Assembly: GCA_017399765.1 (NCBI GenBank)
Contig: JAFQBH010000020.1
Span: 47,299 to 111,298, forward strand
From: Oscillospiraceae bacterium
GTDB lineage: Bacteria; Bacillota; Clostridia; Oscillospirales; Ruminococcaceae
Length of the DNA: 64,000 nucleotides
Reading direction: 5' to 3'
The notes under the pieces were generated by a model, which saw only the letters and a list, made by a program, of their open reading frames with translations, had not been told where the DNA came from and did not search any database. Position 1 is the stretch's first letter; each line of letters starts with the position of its first letter. This document shows, one piece after another, positions 36,717-45,129 of this stretch. The position numbers were made by a program, and so were the translations under genes.

Positions 36717-37997
36717 TCAGTCGATTTCAATTTTCTTTCCCGCAACGCATTTTGCGACGATTTTGCTGTCGGTATAAAGATAACAAAGTCTTTCAAAACG
36801 GTCGTGCATGGAAAGTTTTTTCGGGGTATAAAGTGCGGAATCGTCGATGACAACCGCGTCCATTTCAAAACCTTCCTCGAACGCACCGACTTTTCCGAAA
36901 AAGCTTCCGCCTCCTCTGGTTGCCATATAAAAAGCTTCGGCAACGGAAAGGGGCTTAAGGTTCTGGTCAACAAGTCTCCAGCGGAGTTTTGATGCAACAA
37001 CGGAATCGGTTATCGCACGGAAAATCGAAAGGGTGCTTCCGCCGGCAAGGTCACTTCCAAGACCGATTTTAAGACCTTTTTCAAGATATTTTCTTGCGGG
37101 AGCAATTCCGGTTGCAACGTTCATGTTGGATTGGGGACAAAGACAGATCCATACTCCGCGCTTTTCGATAAGTTCAAGTTCCTCATCGGAAGAATAAACG
37201 CAGTGTGCCATAATGGTGGGGCAGTTTTCTCCGCCGAAAATTCCGAATTTATCATAAGCCTCGCCGTAAAACTCGGTATCCGGACAAAGCTCTTTTACCC
37301 AGGCAATTTCTCCCTGGTTTTCGGAAAGGTGGCTCTGCATGGCAACGCCGTATTTTTTCTGGATCTCTCCAAGCTTCGCCATAACTTCGTCGGAACAGGT
37401 GGGAGTGAAGCGGGGGGTAAGAATGGGTTTTGTATTCTCAAATTTATCAATGGTTTCCGCAACCCATTTTTCCGTGTCGTTTCCGGAAACTTCCGCGCTT
37501 TCTTCGCGGATATAATCCGGGCAGTTGCGGTCCATATTCACTTTTCCAACGTAGGTTTTAAGACCGGTTTTGTCGAGCATTTCCATTAAAAGTTCCGTTG
37601 CGGGAACGTGTTTTGAAGCAAAAATAGAAGCTCTGGTGGTTGCGCTTTTCCGAAGATCGCGGACAAAACAGGAATAGGCTTTTTCCGCGTATTCAAGGTC
37701 GGCAAAAGCTGCTTCCTCCGGAAAAGCATATTTTTCAAGCCAGCCCAGAAGTTCTTCGTCCATTCCGGTTCCGATATAGGAATACTGCGCGGCGTGAACA
37801 TGAAGATCGGAAAAACCGGGGATTATTATTTTGTCGCCGAAATCGGTGAGCTCTGCGTCTTTCCAATCTTCCGGAAGTTCCTTGAAAACGCCTTTGCAGA
37901 TTCCGTTTTCGCAAAGGACCCAGCTGTTTTCAAAAATTTCGAGTTCTCTTTTTTCGTTTGTATGATAAATCTGGCCTTTCCAGGCAAAACGATTCAT
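36717..37997 (-). CDS. guaD: Guanine deaminase
   Basis: It deaminates guanine to xanthine in purine catabolism. The amidohydrolase metal site is visible: HVH at residues 66/68, SHLSEN near 238, AHCVYSS near 275 and the catalytic Asp in GLGSDLAGG near 325. The substrate-binding TPRFTPTCSDEVMAKLG is specific to guanine deaminases. Length (426) is typical. The Shine-Dalgarno is weak (AGAAAGAAG). No other purine-salvage gene is adjacent; the next gene upstream is a radical SAM gene on the same strand. Confidence 0.92.
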   Translation of the reverse strand: MNRFAWKGQIYHTNEKRELEIFENSWVLCENGICKGVFKELPEDWKDAELTDFGDKIIIPGFSDLHVHAAQYSYIGTGMDEELLGWLEKYAFPEEAAFADLEYAEKAYSCFVRDLRKSATTRASIFASKHVPATELLMEMLDKTGLKTYVGKVNMDRNCPDYIREESAEVSGNDTEKWVAETIDKFENTKPILTPRFTPTCSDEVMAKLGEIQKKYGVAMQSHLSENQGEIAWVKELCPDTEFYGEAYDKFGIFGGENCPTIMAHCVYSSDEELELIEKRGVWICLCPQSNMNVATGIAPARKYLEKGLKIGLGSDLAGGSTLSIFRAITDSVVASKLRWRLVDQNLKPLSVAEAFYMATRGGGSFFGKVGAFEEGFEMDAVVIDDSALYTPKKLSMHDRFERLCYLYTDSKIVAKCVAGKKIEID

Positions 37998-38017
37998 TAT
38001 ATATTATCTTCTTTCTG

Positions 38018-39931
38018 TTATTTAACTCTCTTCGGCTTTTTGGATTTTCCGGAAAGCTTCGGGTTCTTGTGTTTTCCAAGGGGTTTCTTTTCACTGTAAA
38101 CAACCTTGGTTCCGTTTTTCTCCGCAATGTTTTTTGCGCGGAAATCTTCCCTAACAAGGCAATCCGGACCGTTTCCGATAAGTTCTTCCCTGTGTGCCTT
38201 GCGAAGAGCTTTTCTTACCATATCCGCGTTTTCCGGGATATAATACTGCAAAAGAGCACGCTGAAGAGCCTTGTCCTCGGAATTGGTCGGAACATAAACT
38301 TCCTTCATGGTGTAAGGATCAAGTCCGGTGTAGAACATACAGGTGGAAACTGTTCCGGGAGTGGGATAAAAATCCTGGACCTGTTCCGGACGGATATCGT
38401 GTTTTTTAAGGAACTGGGCAACCGCAACGGCATCTTTAATGGTGCTTCCCGGATGGGAGGACATAAGATAGGGAACGAGATACTGTTCTTTTCCTGCGGA
38501 GCGGGTAAGTTCCATAAATCTCTTCTGGAATTTTTCAAAAACGTCGATATGGGGCTTGCCCATCATATCAAGAACGCCGGCGCTGCAATGTTCCGGCGCA
38601 ACTTTAAGGTGTCCGCTGACGTGATATCTTACAAGGTCTTTAAAGAATCTGTCGTCCTTGTCCGCCATAACGTAATCATAGCGGATTCCGCTGCGGATAA
38701 AAACGGCTTTAACTCTTGGAAGTGAACGAAGCTCACGGAGAATTTCAAGATATTCGCTGTGGTCTGCAATAAGATTCGGGCAGGGAGTTGGCGCAAGACA
38801 TTTTTTGCCGGCGCAAAGTCCGAGCTTTTTCTGCTTTTCGCAGGCGGGATTACGGAAGTTTGCGGAAGGACCGCCCACGTCATGAATATATCCTTTAAAG
38901 CGGGGGTCCGCGGTAAGTATCTTTGCTTCTTCCATAATGGATTCGCGGCTTCTGCTGGTGACATATCTTCCCTGATGGAAAGCAAGGGCGCAGAAGTTGC
39001 AGCCGCCGAAGCAGCCGCGGTTGTGGTTGATGGAGAAAAGAACTTCCTCAATGGCGGGAACGCCGCCCATTTTCTGATACATGGGGTGATAATCGCGCAT
39101 ATAGGGAAGAGCAAACACCTCGTCCAGCTCTTCCTGATTAAGAGGAGCGGAAGGCGGGTTTTGAACAAGCATCATGTTTCCGTGGCGCTGGATTATCTTT
39201 TTGCCGCGGATATGGTCCTGCTCGTCCTGCTGTTTTCTGGTGGCTATGGCGTATTCTTTTTTATCGGCGGAAACTTTCTCGAAGGAAGGACATTCGACAG
39301 CAGGACCCGGTTCATATTCGTTTACCGGAACAAGATAGCAGGTTCCGCGGATATCGGTCATGGTAACGGGGTATTCGCCGTTATTGAGTCTTTCAGCAAT
39401 TTCAAGGGTCTGGTGTTCGCCCATTCCGTAAGAAAGCAGATCTGCTCCGGAATCAAGAAGAACCGAAGGCATAACTTTGTTTTCCCAATAATCATAATGT
39501 GCGAAACGGCGGAGAGAAGCTTCGATTCCGCCGATGATAACCGGAACATCGGGATAAATGGATTTTATCTTTTTGCTGTAAACGGTAACAGCTCTGTCCG
39601 GACGAAGTCCCGCTTTTTTGCCCGGGGAATAAGCGTCATCGCGGCGTTTGCGTTTCGCAACGGTGTAATGGGCGACCATGGAGTCGATGTTACCTGCGGA
39701 AACAAGGAAACCAAGGCGCGGTTTTCCGAAACGGGTGAAATCATAATTGCTTTTCCAATCCGGCTGGGCAAGAATCGCAACTCTGTAACCTCTGCTTTCA
39801 AGCAGGCGGGAAAGAATTGCCGGACCGAAGGAAGGGTGGTCAACATAAGCGTCGCCGGTTACGAAGACAAAATCGACTTCGTCCCAGCCGCGTTTTTTCA
39901 TATCTTCTTTATTAACGGGCAAAAAAGGCAT
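38018..39931 (-). CDS. YgiQ family radical SAM protein (UPF0313)
   Basis: This 637-residue protein has a radical SAM core with the cluster motif CFGGCNFC near residue 306. It also has the family N-terminus GWDEVDFVFVTGDAYVDHPSFG and the B12-binding-like segment VPVIIGGIEASLRRFAHYDYW. The C-terminal region ends in a lysine-rich tail (KKPLGKHKNPKLSGKSKKPKRVK-like). YgiQ proteins generate a 5'-deoxyadenosyl radical; their substrate is not established. The ATG follows GGAGGT. Confidence 0.92.
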   Translation of the reverse strand: MPFLPVNKEDMKKRGWDEVDFVFVTGDAYVDHPSFGPAILSRLLESRGYRVAILAQPDWKSNYDFTRFGKPRLGFLVSAGNIDSMVAHYTVAKRKRRDDAYSPGKKAGLRPDRAVTVYSKKIKSIYPDVPVIIGGIEASLRRFAHYDYWENKVMPSVLLDSGADLLSYGMGEHQTLEIAERLNNGEYPVTMTDIRGTCYLVPVNEYEPGPAVECPSFEKVSADKKEYAIATRKQQDEQDHIRGKKIIQRHGNMMLVQNPPSAPLNQEELDEVFALPYMRDYHPMYQKMGGVPAIEEVLFSINHNRGCFGGCNFCALAFHQGRYVTSRSRESIMEEAKILTADPRFKGYIHDVGGPSANFRNPACEKQKKLGLCAGKKCLAPTPCPNLIADHSEYLEILRELRSLPRVKAVFIRSGIRYDYVMADKDDRFFKDLVRYHVSGHLKVAPEHCSAGVLDMMGKPHIDVFEKFQKRFMELTRSAGKEQYLVPYLMSSHPGSTIKDAVAVAQFLKKHDIRPEQVQDFYPTPGTVSTCMFYTGLDPYTMKEVYVPTNSEDKALQRALLQYYIPENADMVRKALRKAHREELIGNGPDCLVREDFRAKNIAEKNGTKVVYSEKKPLGKHKNPKLSGKSKKPKRVK

Positions 39932-40065
39932 TCCGATACCTCCAAAACATACTAAATCTATTATATTCTATCATAAAATGATAAAATATAAAAGAGTTTT
40001 CTTATGGCATATATCTCTAAATTATTCCGAATCGCAATCTTAAGACACTCTTTACAGAATATTCA

Positions 40066-40094
40066 TTGACTTGCAAAAGAAAAAAGAATAAAAT
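40066..40094 (+). promoter_or_regulatory. Promoter of the small membrane protein gene
   Basis: TTGACT and TAAAAT are separated by 17 bases. Confidence 0.7.
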
Positions 40095-40132
40095 TATTTC
40101 ATAGCAATTCAACAGAAGAGAGGTTTTCCGTT

Positions 40133-40342
40133 ATGAAAAAAGTTTTTTCAGCGCTTTGCGCTTTTATGATGAGTTTTATGCTTTCCGTAACCGCATTTGC
40201 CGGCGCACCGGTTCTTTTTGAACAGCCGGAAGGAATAATCAACACCGGCGGCGAAGGTTTTTGGCTTATGGTCGGGGCGGGCGTTCTTGCGGTTCTTGCA
40301 ATCGGAGGAATAATTTTCTTCTTTGTAAGCGGAAAGAAGTAA
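40133..40342 (+). CDS. Small exported or membrane protein
   Basis: The 69-residue product has an N-terminal signal (MKKVFSALCAFMMSFMLSVTAFAG, possible cleavage AFA-G), a short polar loop (EQPEGIINTGGEG) and one C-terminal helix (LMVGAGVLAVLAIGGIIFFF) ending SGKK. It would sit in the membrane with a small outer loop. I cannot assign a function. It is the first gene of a two-gene unit with the acetyltransferase gene eight bases downstream. Confidence 0.75.
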   Translation: MKKVFSALCAFMMSFMLSVTAFAGAPVLFEQPEGIINTGGEGFWLMVGAGVLAVLAIGGIIFFFVSGKK

Positions 40343-40349
40343 AACCCTA

Positions 40350-40985
40350 ATGAAAGTCAAATATATAGGAGAATCTTTTGGAATTGACAGCTTGACCAAT
40401 GGAAAAACATATATGGCTATTGAAGATAATGGAATGTATCGCGTTGTTGATGACAGCGATGAAGATTATCTCTATTCAAAAATAAATCCTGCACCACTTG
40501 ACGGAAGTGCTCCGGGTGGAAAATGGGAAATTGTTGAACAGAAAGACGAAATCAGAAAAGCGGAAAGAATAGATATTTATGCGCTTGCTTCACTTGCGTC
40601 TTTACCGGAAGTCTGGGGAGGAAACGAGGAAGAACTCCGTGAGGATTTTGAACAGCTTCTCGATTCTGAAAAAGATTTGGTTGCAGCTGCGGAGTTTTCC
40701 GGAAAGGTTGTCGGTTTTGCGAACATAAGACTTCGTACCGATTATGTTGCCGGAACAAAATCTTCCCCGGTGGCATATCTTGAGGGAATTGCCGTTTTGG
40801 AAGAATTCCGCGGAAAAGGAATTGCAAAAAAGCTTTTTGAATTCTGCGCCCAATGGGCAAAGGAAAAAGGCTGCACCGAATTCGGAAGCGATTGCCTTTT
40901 GACCAACGAAGCAAGCTATGCTTTCCATATGGCGCTCGGTTTTAAGGAAATAGAGCGCACCGTTCATTTTGCAAAAACAATATAA
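40350..40985 (+). CDS. AAC(6')-like GNAT acetyltransferase with extra N-terminal domain
   Basis: Residues about 67-211 match aminoglycoside 6'-N-acetyltransferases: EVWGGNEEELREDF, the signature RTDYVAGTKSSPVAYLEGIAV, the acetyl-CoA loop FRGKGIAKKL, then FGSDCLLTNEASYAFHMALGFKEIERTVHFAK. The first 65 residues (MKVKYIGESFGIDSLTNGKTY and KINPAPLDGSAPGGKWEIVE) form a separate SH3-like small domain not found in AAC(6') proteins. The protein would acetylate an amine with acetyl-CoA; whether aminoglycosides are a substrate is untested. The gene follows a small membrane protein gene and lacks a strong own Shine-Dalgarno, suggesting coupling. Confidence 0.8.
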   Translation: MKVKYIGESFGIDSLTNGKTYMAIEDNGMYRVVDDSDEDYLYSKINPAPLDGSAPGGKWEIVEQKDEIRKAERIDIYALASLASLPEVWGGNEEELREDFEQLLDSEKDLVAAAEFSGKVVGFANIRLRTDYVAGTKSSPVAYLEGIAVLEEFRGKGIAKKLFEFCAQWAKEKGCTEFGSDCLLTNEASYAFHMALGFKEIERTVHFAKTI

Positions 40986-40988
40986 AAA

Positions 40989-41016
40989 AACCTCCCCGGT
41001 TGGGGAGGTTTTTTAT
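40989..41016. terminator. Bidirectional terminator
   Basis: AACCTCCCC-GGTT-GGGGAGGTT stem with A- and T-runs. Confidence 0.85.
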
Positions 41017-41585
41017 TATGCATAAGTTTCCGGGCAGATTTCCTTGATTTTTTCCTGGAGCGCAAAGAAATCCTCCATTGCGGCGGGTTTCTGGTTCGGG
41101 TTGCGAAGAATCGCCGCCGGGTGAAAAGTTCCCATAACAAGGCGGCCGTCTTTTTCAATAAACTGACCGTGCTCTTTGGTTACTTTAAAGTTCGGGTCAA
41201 TAAAACGGATAGCCGAAACTCTTCCAAGGCATACGATTATCTTCGGGTCGATGATACGGATCTGTTCCTCAAGCCAGGGACGGCAGGCGGCAACTTCCGT
41301 TTCTTCCGGGTCGCGGTTTTTGGGCGGACGGCATTTTACCATGTTTGCGATATAGATGTTTTTCTCGCGGGAAAGATCGACCACCGCAAGCATCTTATCA
41401 AGAAGCATTCCGCCTCTTCCGACAAAAGGCTTGCCCTGCAGATCTTCGTTTTCTCCGGGACCTTCGCCGATGAAAAGAACTTTAGATTTCGGATTTCCGA
41501 TTCCGAAAACAACGTTGTTGCGGGTTTCACAAAGCCCGCATTTTTTACAGTTCAGACATTGAGCACGAAGTTCATCAAGTGACAT
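41016..41585 (-). CDS. Uracil-DNA glycosylase, family 4 (Fe-S)
   Basis: It removes uracil from DNA in base excision repair. The N-terminal cysteines in CLNCKKCGLC (residues 10-18) and two further downstream cysteines hold a 4Fe-4S cluster. Motif GEGPGENEDLQGKPFVGRGG near residue 42 is the family 4/5 uracil-binding motif, ANMVKCRPPKNRDP follows, and the C-terminal MGTFHPAAILRNP is the DNA-binding loop. The ATG behind GGAGGTG gives 189 residues; the longer reading lacks a binding site. It is normal in size. Confidence 0.92.
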   Translation of the reverse strand: MSLDELRAQCLNCKKCGLCETRNNVVFGIGNPKSKVLFIGEGPGENEDLQGKPFVGRGGMLLDKMLAVVDLSREKNIYIANMVKCRPPKNRDPEETEVAACRPWLEEQIRIIDPKIIVCLGRVSAIRFIDPNFKVTKEHGQFIEKDGRLVMGTFHPAAILRNPNQKPAAMEDFFALQEKIKEICPETYA

Positions 41586-41649
41586 GGGTTTGCACCTCCG
41601 GAAAGAATATAACAATATAATACATCATTCCGGAAGATTAATCAAGGGG

Positions 41650-42390
41650 TCAGATGAGCCGGATATAATCCGCATTTGCAAAGCCGACAGTTCCGTTATA
41701 GTTCACCGTGTACCAGCCGTTTCGGTTTCCGAGCACCGTGAGCACGGAATTGTTCGGCGCGGAGGAAATGATTTTTCCTCCGGTGCTCGGAAAATTTCTT
41801 ATATTCAAATTTCCGCTTGATAAAGCCACTTTTCCTGTTTGCGGAGCCATCGGCGGAACAAGCGGAAGCCCAAAATATTCCGTCATGGAAAGGGCGAGCT
41901 TTTCTGCAATCTGCCCAAGATTTGAAGTTATCCAGTTCGCGTCGTCGATGTTATCGTGATAAGCGATTTCAACGAGCACCGCCGGTGCTCGTGTTCTGGT
42001 TACCTCGCCGAGAGAAGTTGTGCTTTGAGCACGGGCACCTTCCGGATATGGATAAATCGTGCCGAGGTTTTCGGAAATCAGCACCGCGGCTCTTTTTCCG
42101 TTGACGCTGTTGGGCGCATAAAATGCAATTATGCCCTGAACTTCGCCGTATCTTCCTTCCGGCGCCGCGTTTGAATGGAGCGCAAGATGAAAATCATAAT
42201 TTCCGGCGTTTGAAGCGCGGATTGATGAACCTGCGGTCATCTGCGGAGTGTTCCTGCTGAAGCGTATTCCGCTTGAAATAAGCCATGGCTCAAGTTCGTC
42301 CGCAAGAAGGTTCATCCAATATTCTTCGCTGCCTCCGGTAACGTAAGTGTTTGCCTGCTGGGTGGAAGGGCTGAGATATATTATCGGCAT
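41650..42390 (-). CDS. N-acetylmuramoyl-L-alanine amidase-fold protein with C-terminal SH3 domain, no signal peptide
   Basis: The N-terminal 170 residues are Amidase_3-like: IYLSPSTQQANTYVTGG at the start, LALHSNA near residue 72 and LVEIAYHDN near residue 138, where Glu is catalytic. The first zinc-binding His of classical amidases (GHGG) is not visible; the SPSTQxxN type occurs in related clostridial and phage-like cell-wall hydrolases. The last 70 residues are a bacterial SH3 domain (LNIRNFPSTGGKIISSAPNNSVL). There is no signal peptide, so export would need lysis, a holin or another route. The start follows GGAGG. Confidence 0.82.
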   Translation of the reverse strand: MPIIYLSPSTQQANTYVTGGSEEYWMNLLADELEPWLISSGIRFSRNTPQMTAGSSIRASNAGNYDFHLALHSNAAPEGRYGEVQGIIAFYAPNSVNGKRAAVLISENLGTIYPYPEGARAQSTTSLGEVTRTRAPAVLVEIAYHDNIDDANWITSNLGQIAEKLALSMTEYFGLPLVPPMAPQTGKVALSSGNLNIRNFPSTGGKIISSAPNNSVLTVLGNRNGWYTVNYNGTVGFANADYIRLI

Positions 42391-42591
42391 AAAATTTCCT
42401 CCAAAACTTCAATATATCATCAGTTTATGCGGATAATAGTTTCGGGGTGAAAAATAAACATAAAAAATACAGATTTTCCCTTTATTTTATAGAATATTTC
42501 TGATATACTATGTATTTATGAAAATTTATTTATTTTTATTTTGCCATAAAAAGGAGAAAACGTTACGGAACAGTTAGTTGATATTGAAAGA

Positions 42592-43572
42592 ATGGAAAAC
42601 GCCGTTGCCCTTTTCGGAAGCTTCGACGAAAATATAAAAGAAATAGAAAAAGCCTACGGAGTCGGAATTCTTTGCCGTGGGACCCAGATAAAAATTTCCG
42701 GAGATCCGGAAAAAGTTTCTCTTGCGGGAAAAGCTGTGCAAAGCCTGCTTTCGCTTATAAGCAGAGGAGAAGAGCTTAACGACCAGAATATTCATTACGT
42801 TATGGATCTTGTTAACGAAGGCAACGAAGATCAGGTCAACAAAATCAGTTCCGACTGCATCTGTATAACTTCAAAAGGTAAACCGGTAAAAGCAAAAACC
42901 CTTGGTCAGAAAGCATATATCGAAGCCATTAAAAATACCACCATAACCATAGGCGTCGGCCCTGCAGGAACGGGTAAAACCTATCTTGCTGTCGCAATGG
43001 CCGTAAAAGCTTTCCGCAACCAGGAAGTAAACAGAATCATCCTTACCAGACCGGCTGTTGAAGCGGGCGAAAAACTCGGCTTTCTTCCCGGCGACCTTCA
43101 GAACAAAGTTGACCCCTATCTCCGCCCGCTTTATGATGCGCTTTTCGAAATGCTCGGCGCGGAAAACTATCAGCGCTTTGTTGAACGCGGAAACATCGAA
43201 GTTGCGCCTCTTGCTTATATGCGCGGAAGAACTCTTGATGATTCCTTCATAATTCTTGATGAAGCACAGAACACAACTCCGGAGCAGATGAAAATGTTCC
43301 TCACAAGGCTCGGTTTTAACTCCAAAGCCGTAATAAACGGCGACGCCACCCAGATAGACCTTCCGTCGATTAAGAAAAGCGGCCTTGTTGAAGCGGTAAA
43401 AGTTCTTAAAGATGTGGAAGATATTTCCCTTATAAAATTCACCGAAAAAGACGTTGTGCGCCATCGCCTTGTCCAGAATATTATTAAGGCGTACGAAAAA
43501 TATTACGAAAGGACAGCAAAAGAAAATGGCAATCGCAAAAGTTATCATATCAAACAGACAGAAAGAAATTAA
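42592..43572 (+). CDS. phoH: PhoH family ATPase (start codon unusual)
   Basis: PhoH proteins are P-loop NTPases linked to RNA metabolism. Seen are an N-terminal KH-like region (GVGILCRGTQIKISG), Walker A IGVGPAGTGKTYLA near residue 122 and Walker B FIILDEAQN near 217. In frame before the first ATG, nine codons read TEQLVDIER, which looks like the conserved family N-terminus. AAGGAG lies five to eight bases ahead of GTT-ACG, and an in-frame TAA sits just upstream, so translation may begin at a non-canonical codon (ACG or GTT at 42562-42567). The coordinates given are those from the first ATG. It heads the phoH-ybeY-era block. Confidence 0.88.
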   Translation: MENAVALFGSFDENIKEIEKAYGVGILCRGTQIKISGDPEKVSLAGKAVQSLLSLISRGEELNDQNIHYVMDLVNEGNEDQVNKISSDCICITSKGKPVKAKTLGQKAYIEAIKNTTITIGVGPAGTGKTYLAVAMAVKAFRNQEVNRIILTRPAVEAGEKLGFLPGDLQNKVDPYLRPLYDALFEMLGAENYQRFVERGNIEVAPLAYMRGRTLDDSFIILDEAQNTTPEQMKMFLTRLGFNSKAVINGDATQIDLPSIKKSGLVEAVKVLKDVEDISLIKFTEKDVVRHRLVQNIIKAYEKYYERTAKENGNRKSYHIKQTERN

Positions 43573-44023
43573 AATTCCGACCGGAATAAGAATGCTTATG
43601 CGCCGCTGCTGCGAAGCGACCCTTCTTACCGAAGGTTTTACGGAAACCGGCGAAATAAGCATAAGCTTTGTTTCGAACGAAGAGATAAAAGAAATCAATG
43701 CCGAATTCAGAAACGTTGATGCCGTAACCGATGTAATTTCATTCCCCTTGGGAGAAAACGGAATTTATGACCGCAATCCTGAAAGCGGCGCGCTTCTCCT
43801 AGGAGATATTGTGATTTCGCTCCAGAAAGCGGAACAGCAGGCTGAACTTTACGGGCACACTCTTCAAAGAGAGGTTGCCTATCTTACAGTCCATTCAGTT
43901 CTGCATCTTCTTGGTTATGACCATGTCAACGGCGGCATGGAACAGGTACATATGAGAGAAAGGGAGGAAACCGTCCTCGCGAAGCTTGGTCTTCAGCGTG
44001 ACGCAAGTTATGTCAATGATTAA
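43526..44023 (+). CDS. ybeY: Endoribonuclease YbeY (rRNA maturation factor)
   Basis: YbeY is a zinc-dependent single-strand endoribonuclease needed for 16S rRNA 3'-end maturation and ribosome quality control. The zinc motif HSVLHLLGYDH (HxxxHxxxxxH) lies near residue 118, after the conserved NAEFRNVDAVTDVISFPL near residue 60. The ATG preceded by AAAGGA at 12 bases gives 165 residues; the reading frame extends upstream inside phoH. It overlaps the end of phoH by 47 bases and the start of era by 14, so the three are one operon. Confidence 0.93.
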   Translation: MAIAKVIISNRQKEIKIPTGIRMLMRRCCEATLLTEGFTETGEISISFVSNEEIKEINAEFRNVDAVTDVISFPLGENGIYDRNPESGALLLGDIVISLQKAEQQAELYGHTLQREVAYLTVHSVLHLLGYDHVNGGMEQVHMREREETVLAKLGLQRDASYVND

Positions 44024-44930
44024 TAATAAAAATTTTGAAACAAAATCCGCTTTCGTAGCAATAGTAGGAAGACCGAACGTAGGCAAAAGCTCGCTTCTTA
44101 ACGCGCTTATCGGCGAAAAAGTTGCCGCAGTTTCCGCAAAACCCCAGACCACCAGAACTCGTATCACCGGTATCCTTACAAAAGGACTTACCCAGTTTGT
44201 TTTCATCGATACCCCCGGTCTTCATAAACCGAAGACAAAACTTGCGGATTTCATGGTAAAACAGGTGGGCGATTCTGTTGCAGATGTAGATATCGCAATT
44301 CTTGTTGTTGAACCCAAAGGCGAAATCACCCAGCCGGAACGTGACCTTATCGAACGCTTCAAGGCTCTTCGCCTTCCTGCAATCCTTTGCATCAACAAAA
44401 TCGATACTCTTGAAAACAAAGAGGAAATGCTTGCGAAAATCGCAATGCTTTCCAAAGAATATAATTTTGACGAGGTTATCCCGATTTCCGCGCTCAAAAA
44501 AGACGGAATCAATATCCTTACCGATGAGCTTGAAAAATATGCGGAAGAAGGCCCCCATTATTTTGCGGACGATTCCATAACCGACCAGCCGGAAAGAGCG
44601 ATCGTTGCGGAACTTATCCGCGAAAGAATGCTTGTTGACCTTGAGGACGAAGTTCCACACGGAATCGCCGTTTCCATCGAAGCCATGAAGGAACGCGAAG
44701 GCAAGGATATGGTCGATATCGACGCAATTATCTATTGCGAACGCGACAGCCACAAAGGAATAATTATCGGCAAAAAAGGCGCAATGCTCAAAAAAATCGG
44801 CAGCGAATCCAGAATGAGCATAGAACGCTTCCTCGGCTGCAAGGCAAACCTTCAGCTCTGGGTAAAAGTCAAGGAAGACTGGCGCAACCGCGACGGACTT
44901 CTCCGCAACTTCGGTTTCACCGAACAATAA
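44010..44930 (+). CDS. era: GTPase Era
   Basis: Era binds the 3' end of 16S rRNA and aids 30S assembly. G-motifs are clear: GRPNVGKSS (G1), DTPGLHKP (G3), INKID (G4) and SALKKDG (G5), then a C-terminal KH domain with GIIIGKKGAMLKKIG. Two ATG codons (44010 and 44016) fit; neither has a good Shine-Dalgarno, so coupling to ybeY is likely. Length is 306 residues from the first. dgkA and cdd genes, often found between ybeY and era, are absent. Confidence 0.96.
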   Translation: MSMINNKNFETKSAFVAIVGRPNVGKSSLLNALIGEKVAAVSAKPQTTRTRITGILTKGLTQFVFIDTPGLHKPKTKLADFMVKQVGDSVADVDIAILVVEPKGEITQPERDLIERFKALRLPAILCINKIDTLENKEEMLAKIAMLSKEYNFDEVIPISALKKDGINILTDELEKYAEEGPHYFADDSITDQPERAIVAELIRERMLVDLEDEVPHGIAVSIEAMKEREGKDMVDIDAIIYCERDSHKGIIIGKKGAMLKKIGSESRMSIERFLGCKANLQLWVKVKEDWRNRDGLLRNFGFTEQ

Positions 44931-44932
44931 AA

Positions 44933-44992
44933 GGCTCCCTTGTGTAAAGGGAGCTGTCACCGAAGGTGACTGAGGGATTGCAACCCTGTCAG
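44933..44992. repeat. REP-like palindromic repeat downstream of era
   Basis: Three adjacent hairpins begin two bases after the era stop: GGCTCCCTT-GTGT-AAGGGAGCT, GTCACC-GAA-GGTGAC and CTGAGGG-ATTGCAA-CCCTGTCAG. The same motif style (CTCCCT..AGGGAG, CTGTC, TGAC, GAGGGA) recurs at the ends of the DUF559 element. It may double as a terminator or mRNA end. Confidence 0.7.
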
Positions 44993-45129
44993 CTTTCGGA
45001 TGGATTATTCCCATTCAATCGTTGCATAGGTGCGGTGGAATGATTCTTTAAAAACAATTTTTACCTCACATATTGTTTTTCAAAAATCATAAAATGATTA
45101 TGAAAAAATTTTGATGCGGGGTAAAAGAT

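Noticed and set aside
38759-39955. 398-codon frame antisense to the YgiQ gene
   Set aside because: Same codon-bias shadow; the sense frame has clear radical SAM motifs and a proper start.
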